A DNA stretch of 64,000 nt from Tomitella gaofuii. GTDB taxonomy: Bacteria > Actinomycetota > Actinomycetes > Mycobacteriales > Mycobacteriaceae. Positions within the stretch are counted from its first letter, which is position 1. Every line of letters starts with the position of its first letter. The notes beneath the pieces are model-generated. The model saw nothing but the letters and a program-made list of their open reading frames with translations. It did no database searches and was not told where the DNA came from. The DNA lies in contig NZ_CP059900.1 in NCBI RefSeq assembly GCF_014126825.1, positions 1,364,001 through 1,428,000 of the forward strand, given 5' to 3'. Below, one piece after another: positions 24,515 through 32,051 of this stretch. Made by a program: the position numbers and the translations under genes.

Positions 24515-24708
24515 CCGCCCCCGCCGCTGCTGCCGCTGGCCTGGTCGTGGCCGGCGTTGTCGCCGCGGCCACCACCGGCGCGGTGGCGGCGTTCCTGGCC
24601 GCTGACTTCGTGTACGGCGCCGCCGCGACCGCGTTCGGCCTGCGCCGCCTGCCCACCCGACCCGCACGGCCCACGCCGCGCCCCTACCCCCCGAGGAGTT
24701 TCCGATGA
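24511..24708 (+). CDS. Small membrane protein, 65 aa
   Basis: GTG 24511 (GTGA overlap). Alanine- and valine-rich residues 8-42 span the membrane once or twice, followed by a proline/arginine tail (RRLPTRPARPTPRPYPP). Unknown role. It belongs to the chain of overlapped early genes. Confidence 0.5.
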   Translation: MTAPAAAAAGLVVAGVVAAATTGAVAAFLAADFVYGAAATAFGLRRLPTRPARPTPRPYPPRSFR

Positions 24709-24833
24709 CCCCCCTGCACGTCACCCCCGCCCCCGCCTACGGCGACGGCCGCGACTGGACCACCTGGCACGCCATCACCCAATGGCTCGCTTTCATCACG
24801 TGGACGCGCACCGGATGGGGGTCCTGGTCGTGA
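24705..24833 (+). CDS. Tryptophan-rich micro-protein, 42 aa
   Basis: ATG 24705 overlaps the previous TGA, and its stop overlaps the GTG at 24830. WTTWHAITQWLAFITWTRTGWGSWS has six tryptophans and could sit in the membrane interface. No family recognised. The double overlap supports translation. Confidence 0.45.
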   Translation: MTPLHVTPAPAYGDGRDWTTWHAITQWLAFITWTRTGWGSWS

Positions 24834-25120
24834 CCGCCCGTATCGCACCGCAGGCACCTGTGTGGGTGTCCGACCGGGCCGAACCCTGCCGGTCCTGCGG
24901 CACCGAGGTCGTCTGGTGCCGCACCGAGAAGGGCGCGCTGATGCCGGTGGACGCGAAGCCGTCGAAGGCGGGGAACATCGCCGTCTCCCGGGCCGGGTCC
25001 GCGCTGCATGCCGGGGTCGTGTCGCCGCGGCAGGCGGACGGCATGCGCGCCGCCGGCAGGCCGGTGTTCCTCGCCCACTTCGCTTCCTGCCCGCATGCGG
25101 ACCAGTGGAGGAAGAAGTGA
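24830..25120 (+). CDS. Zinc-ribbon protein, 96 aa
   Basis: GTG 24830 (GTGA overlap). CRSCGTEVVWCRTEKGALMPVDAKP followed by FASCPHADQWRKK forms a CxxC...C...CxH ribbon of a kind common in actinophage early regions. The displaced frame at 21706-22045 encodes a relative. Possible adaptor for host proteins or nucleic acid; function unknown. Confidence 0.65.
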   Translation: MTARIAPQAPVWVSDRAEPCRSCGTEVVWCRTEKGALMPVDAKPSKAGNIAVSRAGSALHAGVVSPRQADGMRAAGRPVFLAHFASCPHADQWRKK

Positions 25121-25272
25121 GCCGCCCCGCGGCCGTGGGTGACCGGGTCACCGTGCGCCCCGGCGTTTACGCCCACATCACGGCGATCCGCCGCAGCCCG
25201 TTCCCGTACGCCGAGCTCACCACCGAGCACGGCGACCGCATCACCATCCCCCTGTCGAAACTGGAGGCCTGA
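25117..25272 (+). CDS. Small beta protein, 51 aa
   Basis: GTG 25117 (GTGA overlap). The sequence VGDRVTVRPGVYAHITAIRR then AELTTEHGDRITIPLSKLEA is a short SH3-like or KOW-like barrel. Possibly nucleic-acid binding. No assigned family. A clear stop two bases before the next ATG closes this overlap chain. Confidence 0.5.
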   Translation: MSRPAAVGDRVTVRPGVYAHITAIRRSPFPYAELTTEHGDRITIPLSKLEA

Positions 25273-25273
25273 C

Positions 25274-25885
25274 ATGGACACCGACTTGATCCACAGCGCA
25301 GCGGAAGAGCTCGATCGCAACGACTACCCGCAAGCGGCACACGAGCTACGGGAGATCGCCACTGCGAAAGCAGTAGAAGCCGCCGCCGCCTTCGCGTCTG
25401 CCGTGCGCGCGCGCAGGGATGCGGAGACGCTACGTGAGGCGGATCGAATCCTGCGAGGAAGTCCGACTGTCGGCGCCCCGGACGCGAGCAGGGTGCTCCT
25501 CGCGGAGTCGGACCGGCTGCTACGGGCGTCGGAGCCTGAATCGGAGTGGTCTCCGGCCGTGGGCCAGTGGGCGCAGACCGTCACCGGGGCGGAGGACTTG
25601 GCCATCCCGCGTTGGGTGACCGTCGTCCTCGTGTTGAGTGAAGTGGACGGCGACGGCGAGGTGATCGTCGGGTGGGAGGGCCGGCCCGGCAACGGGGGCC
25701 GCACGTTCGGTTCCGTCCACGTGTCCGCGCTGGGCCCGGTGAACCCGCGCGTGTGGGGCCGCGACGACGTAGTTCCCGAGCACGTGGTGGTCCGCGACAG
25801 AGGAGGGGCCCTCATGGCCGGAAGCACGGCGCGCGTGATGCCCGGGTATGCCCCCTTCACCGAGGTGTTGGAGGCAGGCCGATGA
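25274..25885 (+). CDS. Early protein of unknown function, 203 aa
   Basis: ATG 25274, behind CTGGAGG. The N-terminal helical half (DLIHSAAEELDRNDYPQAAHELREIA) is followed by a beta part (RWVTVVLVLSEVDGDGEVIVGWEGRPG) and VPEHVVVRDRGGAL. No catalytic motif is seen. Its stop overlaps the LysB-like gene (ATGA). Confidence 0.55.
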   Translation: MDTDLIHSAAEELDRNDYPQAAHELREIATAKAVEAAAAFASAVRARRDAETLREADRILRGSPTVGAPDASRVLLAESDRLLRASEPESEWSPAVGQWAQTVTGAEDLAIPRWVTVVLVLSEVDGDGEVIVGWEGRPGNGGRTFGSVHVSALGPVNPRVWGRDDVVPEHVVVRDRGGALMAGSTARVMPGYAPFTEVLEAGR

Positions 25886-26613
25886 TCGACATCGTCACCG
25901 TGCAAGGCGTCGGCGAGAAGGTGGGGCAGCCGCAGTCGCGGATGGCCGAGTACGTCCTCGAGCACCTCAACCACAGCCAGTTTCGAGAGGTGCCGGTCAC
26001 CGACTACGTCACGGTCGGCCCGGTCGGGGTGAACCCGGGGCCCGCGCTGCAGACCGCGGTCGACCGGGTGAAGGCGTCGACGCTCGACGTCATCGACCGC
26101 ACCCCCAACCCCGCCGTCCTGGTCGGCTACTCCGGGGGCGCGATGGTGGCGCACCGGGTGGCCGACGAGGTCGGCCGCGGCCTGCATCCGCACCTCGATG
26201 TGCGCGGCGTCGTACTCATTGCGGATCCGCTCATGCCCCGCGGCGTCACCCCTGCGGGCTACGGGGTGGCCGGCGACGGGCCGATGAGTCTGACGATGCC
26301 GACGAAGTGGCTGTGGGATACGCAGGATCCGATCTGCTGCGCCGGGGACCCGTCCCCGTTGCACACCCTGTCGGATCAGATCATGGCGATGTGCCTGGGC
26401 GCGCCGGACGTGTGGGCGCAGGACCTCATCGACAGGCTCCGGTCGGGCCGGTGGCAGCCCACCGCGTGGAACTGGCTCGACCTGTTCGGCACGTTCCGCC
26501 GCTACTCGCGGGCGATCGACCAGATGGGCTTCTACCTGACCGGCGGCCACTTCGAGGCGTACCGGTATCGCGGCCACGAGGCCGCGGCGTGGATCCGGCA
26601 GGTGACGGCATGA
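25882..26613 (+). CDS. lysB: LysB-like mycolyl esterase (alpha/beta hydrolase)
   Basis: 243 aa. GYSGG at 82-86 gives the nucleophile Ser84. A candidate Asp lies in WDTQDPICCAGDPSP, and His in GGHFEAYRY; this order and the CC-GDP segment are typical of LysB and cutinase-like esterases of actinophages. LysB frees the mycolic-acid outer layer at lysis. It is unusual that the gene lies in the early operon, about 25 kb from the endolysin and holin. Confidence 0.75.
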   Translation: MIDIVTVQGVGEKVGQPQSRMAEYVLEHLNHSQFREVPVTDYVTVGPVGVNPGPALQTAVDRVKASTLDVIDRTPNPAVLVGYSGGAMVAHRVADEVGRGLHPHLDVRGVVLIADPLMPRGVTPAGYGVAGDGPMSLTMPTKWLWDTQDPICCAGDPSPLHTLSDQIMAMCLGAPDVWAQDLIDRLRSGRWQPTAWNWLDLFGTFRRYSRAIDQMGFYLTGGHFEAYRYRGHEAAAWIRQVTA

Positions 26614-26738
26614 GGCGCATCGCAGCCACCGCAACCACGGTCGCACTCGCCGGTGTCGGCCTGGCCGCCGGCGCCGTGCTCGTCGCCGCGTCGGTCGTCG
26701 AGGCCGTCGCGACCCGCCTCGAGGAGGCGGCGTGGTGA
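26610..26738 (+). CDS. Membrane micro-protein, 42 aa
   Basis: ATG 26610 overlaps the LysB-like stop, and its own stop overlaps GTG 26735. It has one hydrophobic helix (TVALAGVGLAAGAVLVAASVV) and a short amphipathic end. It could equally be an exported peptide. Because it directly follows the esterase, a helper role in export or lysis is possible but speculative. Confidence 0.45.
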   Translation: MRRIAATATTVALAGVGLAAGAVLVAASVVEAVATRLEEAAW

Positions 26739-26881
26739 CCACCTACGAGTGCGGGACCTGTTTCCTGTCGGACGCCGACTTTCCCGCGGGCCGCGATCCG
26801 GCGTCGTTCTTCACGCGGCGCGGCGGCGAGCAGTACTGCCTCGTCTGCGCCGAGCTTGTCGACGTGGGAGTCGGCCCGTGA
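26735..26881 (+). CDS. Zinc-ribbon micro-protein, 48 aa
   Basis: GTG 26735 (GTGA overlap). CGTCFLSDADF...EQYCLVCAEL gives two CxxC knuckles, a minimal zinc ribbon. The stop overlaps the next GTG. No specific family; it is one of at least five such proteins in this operon. Confidence 0.55.
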   Translation: MTTYECGTCFLSDADFPAGRDPASFFTRRGGEQYCLVCAELVDVGVGP

Positions 26882-27276
26882 GCCCGGTGACGCCTGCGGA
26901 CGTCATCGACCGGCATTCCCGCGTGGTCCTGCCGTTCCGCACGGCGGAGGTGGTGTGCGCGTGCGGGTGGCGGGCCGCGCTGGGGGCGAACGTGCACGTG
27001 GACGGGAGCCGGCTGTTCGCGGTGCACGTGGCCGGCGAGCTCGAGCGTGCGGGATTGCGGTTGACGGTGGCGCGCGAGTTCGCCGCGGTGACGGCACGGA
27101 TGGTGCGTCTCGAATTGGTCGCGGGGGAGCTGATGAAGCTGGCGAAGGCCTGGCAGGCGTCGGTCGTCGACTACGAGTTGCGCGCCGAGGACTACGACGC
27201 CTGGGCGGCCGCCAACGACCGGGTCGAGGCGGGCTACGAGCTGGAACGCGAGATCAAGAGGTGGACCGATGAATGA
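26878..27276 (+). CDS. Early protein, 132 aa, CxC N-terminus and helical body
   Basis: GTG 26878 overlaps the previous stop. VVCACGWRAALGANVHVDGSRLF is a short Cys-containing beta unit, and residues 55-132 are long helices (REFAAVTARMVRLELVAGELMKLAKAW). No family recognised. The gene ends in an 8-nt overlap with the next start. Confidence 0.5.
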   Translation: MSPVTPADVIDRHSRVVLPFRTAEVVCACGWRAALGANVHVDGSRLFAVHVAGELERAGLRLTVAREFAAVTARMVRLELVAGELMKLAKAWQASVVDYELRAEDYDAWAAANDRVEAGYELEREIKRWTDE

Positions 27277-27430
27277 CGAACGCTACGACGCGCTTGACCG
27301 GGCACGAGGGTTCGGCAGGTGCACCGATGGTCACCAGCTGAAGCCGATGGACGACGCCCCTGGCAGCGGGTTCCTGGTGTGCGAGCGGTGCGGCTCCGAG
27401 TTCTGGGCAGAGGAGGACGAGGATGCCTGA
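27269..27430 (+). CDS. Zinc-ribbon micro-protein, 53 aa
   Basis: ATG 27269 shares ATGAATGA with the preceding stop. CTDGHQLKPMDDAPGSGFLVCERCGSEFW has the cysteine spacing of a zinc ribbon. Its acidic end EEDEDA overlaps the start of the next gene. Unknown role. Confidence 0.5.
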   Translation: MNDERYDALDRARGFGRCTDGHQLKPMDDAPGSGFLVCERCGSEFWAEEDEDA

Positions 27431-28124
27431 CGATGTGATTGCCCGCGCGGAGCTGGCGATGGACAGCATCTCCGAGGGGCCCTGGCATGTCGATCACCCG
27501 ACGGGATTCCCGAGCGTCTGGCAGGGCGAGCCACACCGCGATGCGGCATTGGTATGCCCGTCGTCGATGCCCGGCGACGAGGGCGAGGCGAACGCCGCCT
27601 TCATCGCTGCAGCACCCGCCCTCGTGCGCGACCTGATGGCTGCGCTACAGGCTGCCCGCGCGACGAACACTCGCCTCAATAAGCGCTGCCAGCTCGCCGA
27701 CCGTGCCCTCGCGGAGAAGGTCTCGGAGCACGCCGGACGGTCATTCGGGCGGGGTTTGGCGAACTGGGCGGCGACCAAGTACCGGGAGGAACGCGACGAG
27801 GCGCGGGCCGAGGTGGACGATGCCCTGGACCAGGCCGCGCTTCGGGAGGCGGCGGCGGACCTGCTCCGCGCTCAACGTGACGAGGCGCTGGAAGAGGCGG
27901 AGAGGCTGAGGGAGGGCGATTGGGCGCTGCTCTCGCGAAACCTCTACAACGCCGAGGCTGTGCGTGACGAGGCGCGGTCCGCCATCGCACGGGTGCGGGA
28001 GCTGGCGGACGATGCGCCCTGGGTGAAGGTCCACGCGGGCGGCGGGAACATGGTCGACCAAAAGCGACTCGTCCCTGCGGGTGACCTCCTCCGCGCCCTG
28101 GACGGTGATGTCGGTGCTGCCTGA
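27423..28124 (+). CDS. Ead/Ea22-like phage protein
   Basis: 233 aa. ISEGPWHVDHPTGFPSVW near the start and EANAAFIAAAPALVRDLMAALQAAR are the conserved blocks of the Ead/Ea22 family of phage early proteins, whose biochemical role is unknown. The middle is coiled coil (about 95-190). It ends with a segment similar to its phage relatives (VPAGDLLRALDG). Confidence 0.65.
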   Translation: MPDDVIARAELAMDSISEGPWHVDHPTGFPSVWQGEPHRDAALVCPSSMPGDEGEANAAFIAAAPALVRDLMAALQAARATNTRLNKRCQLADRALAEKVSEHAGRSFGRGLANWAATKYREERDEARAEVDDALDQAALREAAADLLRAQRDEALEEAERLREGDWALLSRNLYNAEAVRDEARSAIARVRELADDAPWVKVHAGGGNMVDQKRLVPAGDLLRALDGDVGAA

Positions 28125-28374
28125 CGACCCGGATTACGAGGAGTGGCGGCGGCTGTTCCGTCTGCCGGACATCGGCGCGGAGATCCGGCGCGAGGAGGCC
28201 TTGCGTGCCCGGCGCGAGTTTCAGCACGACCTCGCGGAGACAGTATCCGCGTTCTGGGATGCGCTGCGGCCCGTAGTGGCGAGCACCCTCGTGGCGGTCG
28301 AGTACGCGGCGCGGGCGGTCGGTTTCGAGCCGCCGCCGTCCGGTACGCGGCGTGACTTCGGGGGTGCGTCGTGA
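28108..28374 (+). CDS. Small early protein, 88 aa
   Basis: ATG 28108 lies within the end of the previous gene; an in-frame start at 28081 is the alternative. PDDPDYEEWRRLFRLPDIGAEIRREEALRARREF is charged and helical, and the centre (LRPVVASTLVAVEYAARAVGF) is weakly hydrophobic. No domain recognised. GTGA overlap with the next gene. Confidence 0.5.
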   Translation: MSVLPDDPDYEEWRRLFRLPDIGAEIRREEALRARREFQHDLAETVSAFWDALRPVVASTLVAVEYAARAVGFEPPPSGTRRDFGGAS

Positions 28375-28568
28375 GCCCGGAGCATTGGCCGGGTGATGCC
28401 GGCGACCTTCTCGCTGCCGACCCGTACGGCGTCGTCGCTGACCGGCTGTGGGCCGCGATCGTCCGCACGCTCGGTCTCCTCGAGGATGCGCTGGGCCTGC
28501 CGATGGGGACCGTGCTCGGCGAGGTGGACGCGTCCGGGTGGGTGCGGGAGGTGCTCGATGGGCTCTGA
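28371..28568 (+). CDS. Small early protein, 65 aa
   Basis: GTG 28371 (GTGA overlap). Amphipathic helices (ADRLWAAIVRTLGLLEDALGLPMG). No cysteine pair or membrane helix. The end overlaps the RusA-like gene by 11 nt. Unknown. Confidence 0.5.
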   Translation: MSPEHWPGDAGDLLAADPYGVVADRLWAAIVRTLGLLEDALGLPMGTVLGEVDASGWVREVLDGL

Positions 28569-28947
28569 ACCACGCACCTGGGTGCTCGTCGCCGAGCTGC
28601 GCAAGCCGCCGATGACCGCGAACGAGCAGAGGCGCGCCACCTGGCGGACGATGCGCGCGGCGAAGTACGAGGCCGGCCAGCTTGTCTGGGCGCTCGCCAA
28701 GCGGGCCAGGGTGCCGCGGCTGCGCCGCGCGCGGGTCGACGTCGTCTGGCACGCCCCCACCCGCACCCGCCGCGACGCCGACGCGCTCGGCCCGTTCCTC
28801 AAGGCCACGCTCGACGGCCTCGTGCAGGCCGGCGTGCTCGGCGATGACGACTACCGGCACGTGCCCCGCGTCGGGTTGGGCGTCGAGATCGACCGGGCCC
28901 GGCCGCGCATCGAGATCACCATCACCGAACTAGGAGCCCCGGAGTGA
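28558..28947 (+). CDS. rusA: RusA-family Holliday-junction resolvase
   Basis: 129 aa from ATG 28558. The family core is present: HAPTRTRRDADALGPFLKATLDGL, then QAGVLGDDDYRHV, including the acidic residues of the RusA active site (RRDAD and GDDD). Such enzymes cut branched DNA before packaging or during recombination. Its neighbours DnaQ-like exonuclease, clamp and ParB make a replication module. Confidence 0.85.
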   Translation: MGSEPRTWVLVAELRKPPMTANEQRRATWRTMRAAKYEAGQLVWALAKRARVPRLRRARVDVVWHAPTRTRRDADALGPFLKATLDGLVQAGVLGDDDYRHVPRVGLGVEIDRARPRIEITITELGAPE

Positions 28948-29600
28948 CGGAAGAGGAGATCGACGCCCTCGTCGACGCCCAGCTCGCTCAAGAGCCGTCC
29001 GGCTACGACCACAATCTGGGCCAGCCGGAGTGCCCGCATTGCGGCGACGACTTCCACGGGCTCGCGGTGACGGAGCGGATGCGGCAGATGCGGAGCTTCG
29101 GCGAGGTCGACCCGGGCTACCGGTATGACGAGGACACTTCGCCGGTGGTGTGCCCGGGATCGCTGTTCATCGGACCACCCCCGCCGCCAACGCTCGACCC
29201 TCTCGAGTTGCTATTCGGCCGACTCCTGGCTCACGCCGACAGTGTGCCGGCCGAACGCGCCGCAGCAGTCCGTCTTCCGTCACGCGGCATCGAGCGAGTC
29301 TCCGAGGCGCTGCGCGCCTACACCCGATGGTCGCAGCGCGTGCTCCTCGGTGTGGGCGAAGGCACCGAGTCACGGATCCACGCCCCGTGGCTCGCGGGCA
29401 GCCGTGAGGTCATCGAACACGATGACGTGCCCGACGCCCCACTCATCCCCGAGCGCGCCCCGCAGCGCGCCCTCCCCTCCGCCCTCGCCCACGATGGCAC
29501 CCCGGATCCGCCTGGCCGGCCGCCGGTGCCGCGCCCGTCCACCCGCCCACCGATGTGGGCCCACGACCCCACACGCAGCCGAAGGAGCCGCAATGTCTGA
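28944..29600 (+). CDS. Zinc-knuckle protein with proline-rich tail, 218 aa
   Basis: GTG 28944 (GTGA overlap). CPHCGDDFHGLAVTERMRQMR near residue 30 is a zinc knuckle, and residues 160-218 are proline/arginine-rich and probably disordered. A similar N-terminal segment is known from actinophage early genes of unknown function. The end overlaps the exonuclease start by 8 nt. Confidence 0.5.
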   Translation: MTEEEIDALVDAQLAQEPSGYDHNLGQPECPHCGDDFHGLAVTERMRQMRSFGEVDPGYRYDEDTSPVVCPGSLFIGPPPPPTLDPLELLFGRLLAHADSVPAERAAAVRLPSRGIERVSEALRAYTRWSQRVLLGVGEGTESRIHAPWLAGSREVIEHDDVPDAPLIPERAPQRALPSALAHDGTPDPPGRPPVPRPSTRPPMWAHDPTRSRRSRNV

Positions 29601-30222
29601 CCGACCCGTGATCGTTGTCGATGTCGAGACGACGGGGCTCGACCCCGCCAAGCACACCGTGGTGGAGCTCGCCGCCGTCGACCTGGGCACCGGTGACCAC
29701 AGGGTGATCGTCCCCGGACTGCGCAAGGAGGACCTGGCCGCGGCGTCGCCGCGCGCGTGGACGGTGAACAAGTATTTCGAGCGGCGGGTGTATGAGCAGG
29801 CGATGGGCAAGTCGGCGCTCAATGACGCGCTGTGCGAGCTGTTCGGCTGGCTAGACGGGGCGACGTTGGCCGGCTGCAATCCGGCGTTCGACGCGGCGTT
29901 CCTGGCCGCGCTGTTTGCGGACCGGTGCGACGAAGGCGTACCGACGTGGCATCACCGGCTCGCGGATCTGTCCACGCTCACCGCGGCCGCGCTGCAGAAG
30001 GACCCGCTGAAGCTGCCGGGGCTCGACGTCTGCTGCGCGTGGTGGGGCGTGACGAACCAGGCGCCGCACACGGCGCTCGGCGACGCCCAGGCGACGGCCG
30101 AGTGCCTGCGCATGCTGCGCGCGCACTGCGATGACCGCGGGTCGGTCAGTCCCGACTACGAGGGCCACCAGCCGGCGCCGGAGCGGTACTCGGCGTCGGC
30201 GGCCGCGGAGGCGCGGCTGTGA
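29593..30222 (+). CDS. DnaQ-like 3'-5' exonuclease
   Basis: 209 aa from ATG 29593, behind AAGGAG. Exo I DVETTGL with E (residues 10-16), Exo II GCNPAFDAAFL and Exo III HTALGDAQAT are all present, so this is a DEDDh nuclease of the polymerase III epsilon type. It may proofread or process DNA in phage replication. A longer in-frame extension exists upstream but lacks a ribosome site. Confidence 0.88.
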   Translation: MSDRPVIVVDVETTGLDPAKHTVVELAAVDLGTGDHRVIVPGLRKEDLAAASPRAWTVNKYFERRVYEQAMGKSALNDALCELFGWLDGATLAGCNPAFDAAFLAALFADRCDEGVPTWHHRLADLSTLTAAALQKDPLKLPGLDVCCAWWGVTNQAPHTALGDAQATAECLRMLRAHCDDRGSVSPDYEGHQPAPERYSASAAAEARL

Positions 30223-30305
30223 TGCCCACCCCGGCCGGGCCCCGCGCCCCACCACTACGCACCCGCCGTGTCCTGCGCATTGTCCTGTTTCGTCCCGCCA
30301 GTTGA
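30222..30305 (+). CDS. Possible 27-aa leader peptide
   Basis: ATG 30222 overlaps the exonuclease stop (TGATG) and runs to TGA at 30303-30305. The peptide is basic and proline/arginine-rich (RAPPLRTRRVLRIVLFRPAS). The GAGGAGA ribosome site of the next gene directly follows. It may be a coupling leader or mere chance. Confidence 0.25.
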   Translation: MPTPAGPRAPPLRTRRVLRIVLFRPAS

Positions 30306-30317
30306 GGAGACCCGTAC

Positions 30318-32051
30318 GTGTTCTTCCAGATCGACGACCAGCTGACGAACTCCCGCAAACATCGGGAGCTCGCCGAGCAGGCGATGGCCGGGGATCTGCG
30401 CGGGCCGGCCGCGATCGGCCTGTGGACGATGTGCGGCGCCCAGTGCCAAGCCTCGCTCACCGACGGGGTCGTGTCCCGGCAGGACGCTGTCCGGGTCTTC
30501 CTCGCCCCCCAGGTGGTCGACGACTGCGCGGCTCTGCTCGTGCAGGTAGGCCTGTGGCATGCACCCGGACATGACTGCGCGCGGTGCGTGCAGCCTCCTG
30601 CCGACGCGTGGGTCTTCCACGACTGGTTCGACCTCGGCTACGACCGGGCCGACCAGGTGACGGTCACCCGCCGCAAACGGCGGGAGCTGAAGGACCAGAA
30701 GCTCATCAACGCCGTGTGGGCGCGCGACTGCGTCGACCCGGCCACGCCGACGACTGCCAAGTGCCGCTACTGCTCCGTGGTGGTCAACAGGAAGGACACC
30801 CGCTCAAAAGGCGGGCGCCGTCCGCACCTCGATCACGTCGACCCCACCCGGGCCGACGGCGCGAGGAACATTGTGATCGCCTGCGAGGACTGCAATCGCA
30901 GGAAGGGCAACCGCACGCCGGAGCAGGCCGACATGGTGCTGCTCGATCCGCCGCGCGGTGACGTCGGCTCGCCGCGGACCGTGGAGCCACCACGGCCCGC
31001 ACCCGCGGGCCCGGCACCGACAGCTGCGCCGGGAGGCGCCGCTATTCGCCCCGCCGCCGCCAGCGGCGCCAGGCACGAAGTCGTCTCGCCGCTGGGAAGC
31101 GCCGCGGAGACGCACGGCTCGCCGCTGGGAGGCGACGCAGAGCCCACCCCCGCGCCGGCCAGGCGCGCCGGGAACACCGAAGTCGTCTCGCCGGGTCATG
31201 CCGACGCAGAGACGCACAACGAGGTCTCGCCGGGTGAAGCCGACGCGGAGACCACAGGCTCGCCGGCCGCCGCCGACGCAGAGCCAACACCGCGTGCCGC
31301 AGCCAGCGGCGCGCACCACGAGAAGGTCTCGCCGGGTCATGCCGCCGCGGAGACTGTCCACCGCATCTCGCCGGACGCGTCCGACGCTGAGATGCCCGAC
31401 CGCGTCGGGCCCGTGCCCGCCCGGAGGGACTCGCCGGCCACGGCCGCCGCAGAGTCCCCCGGGGTGGGCACGGCCCCGACCACACCACCACTCGGCGCGG
31501 ACCAGGCGCCGACCACGGGCCGACCACGCGCGACCACGCGCGGTCGCACCCCAGGTCAACCACCATCACCACCTGCAACCACGACCGGACCACGCGCCGA
31601 CCACGACCCGGACCACGCAAACGAAGGTGTGCCCGCACGCGCGACGTACGCGCGCGTGGGCCAGGCAGGGTCAGGGCAGGGGTTGGGTTGGGGTCCGGGG
31701 AAGGGCCACGGCACGGCGGGGTCACCGCCTGCTGGTCCACCTGCCCGGTCTCGCCGTCGTCGCAGGGGTCGTGGCCGCGGTCCCCGCCCGTCCACTCCAC
31801 CTGCCGTTCCCTCACCAGCCTCTCCGCCCACCCCCGGACACCAGCCCTCACCACCACCTGCACCCGAACCTGCCGATGCCCGATGGGATGCCGGCCACGC
31901 CCCCGACGTCCCCACGCCGGGCCGGTTCGGTTCGCCGTGGCACGGCTGGCACGGACCGCCGTCGACGGTCACCGAAACCACCTGCCCCGATCACGATCTG
32001 CCCGAACCATGCCGCCGCTGCGCCGCTACGACTGGAGACGCCGATGCCTGA
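30318..32051 (+). CDS. Replication-initiator-like / HNH fusion with long disordered repeat tail
   Basis: 577 aa from GTG 30318, behind GAGGAGA. Residues 1-130 (FFQIDDQLTNSRKHRELA, AAIGLWTMCGAQC, LTDGVVSRQDA) resemble the N-terminal domain of actinophage replication initiators. Residues about 150-215 are an HNH nuclease (CRYCSVVVNRKDTRSKGG, LDHVDP, ACEDCNRRKGN). From about 255 to 380 there are about seven degenerate repeats around VSPGHADAET, followed by a Pro/Arg-rich tail. The join of initiator and HNH is uncommon. It ends overlapping the next gene. Confidence 0.65.
   Translation: MFFQIDDQLTNSRKHRELAEQAMAGDLRGPAAIGLWTMCGAQCQASLTDGVVSRQDAVRVFLAPQVVDDCAALLVQVGLWHAPGHDCARCVQPPADAWVFHDWFDLGYDRADQVTVTRRKRRELKDQKLINAVWARDCVDPATPTTAKCRYCSVVVNRKDTRSKGGRRPHLDHVDPTRADGARNIVIACEDCNRRKGNRTPEQADMVLLDPPRGDVGSPRTVEPPRPAPAGPAPTAAPGGAAIRPAAASGARHEVVSPLGSAAETHGSPLGGDAEPTPAPARRAGNTEVVSPGHADAETHNEVSPGEADAETTGSPAAADAEPTPRAAASGAHHEKVSPGHAAAETVHRISPDASDAEMPDRVGPVPARRDSPATAAAESPGVGTAPTTPPLGADQAPTTGRPRATTRGRTPGQPPSPPATTTGPRADHDPDHANEGVPARATYARVGQAGSGQGLGWGPGKGHGTAGSPPAGPPARSRRRRRGRGRGPRPSTPPAVPSPASPPTPGHQPSPPPAPEPADARWDAGHAPDVPTPGRFGSPWHGWHGPPSTVTETTCPDHDLPEPCRRCAATTGDADA

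Noticed and set aside
21077-24724. Minus-strand 1215-codon frame opposite the early operon
   Set aside because: It is antisense to at least six genes with clear overlaps and motifs. Long antisense frames are expected at this GC content.
30958-32043. Long open frame in a second forward phase (30958-32736)
   Set aside because: Its first 360 codons are Arg/Pro-rich shadow of the HNH-fusion gene, whose own frame is continuous and has domain matches. Only the part from ATG 32044 is called.
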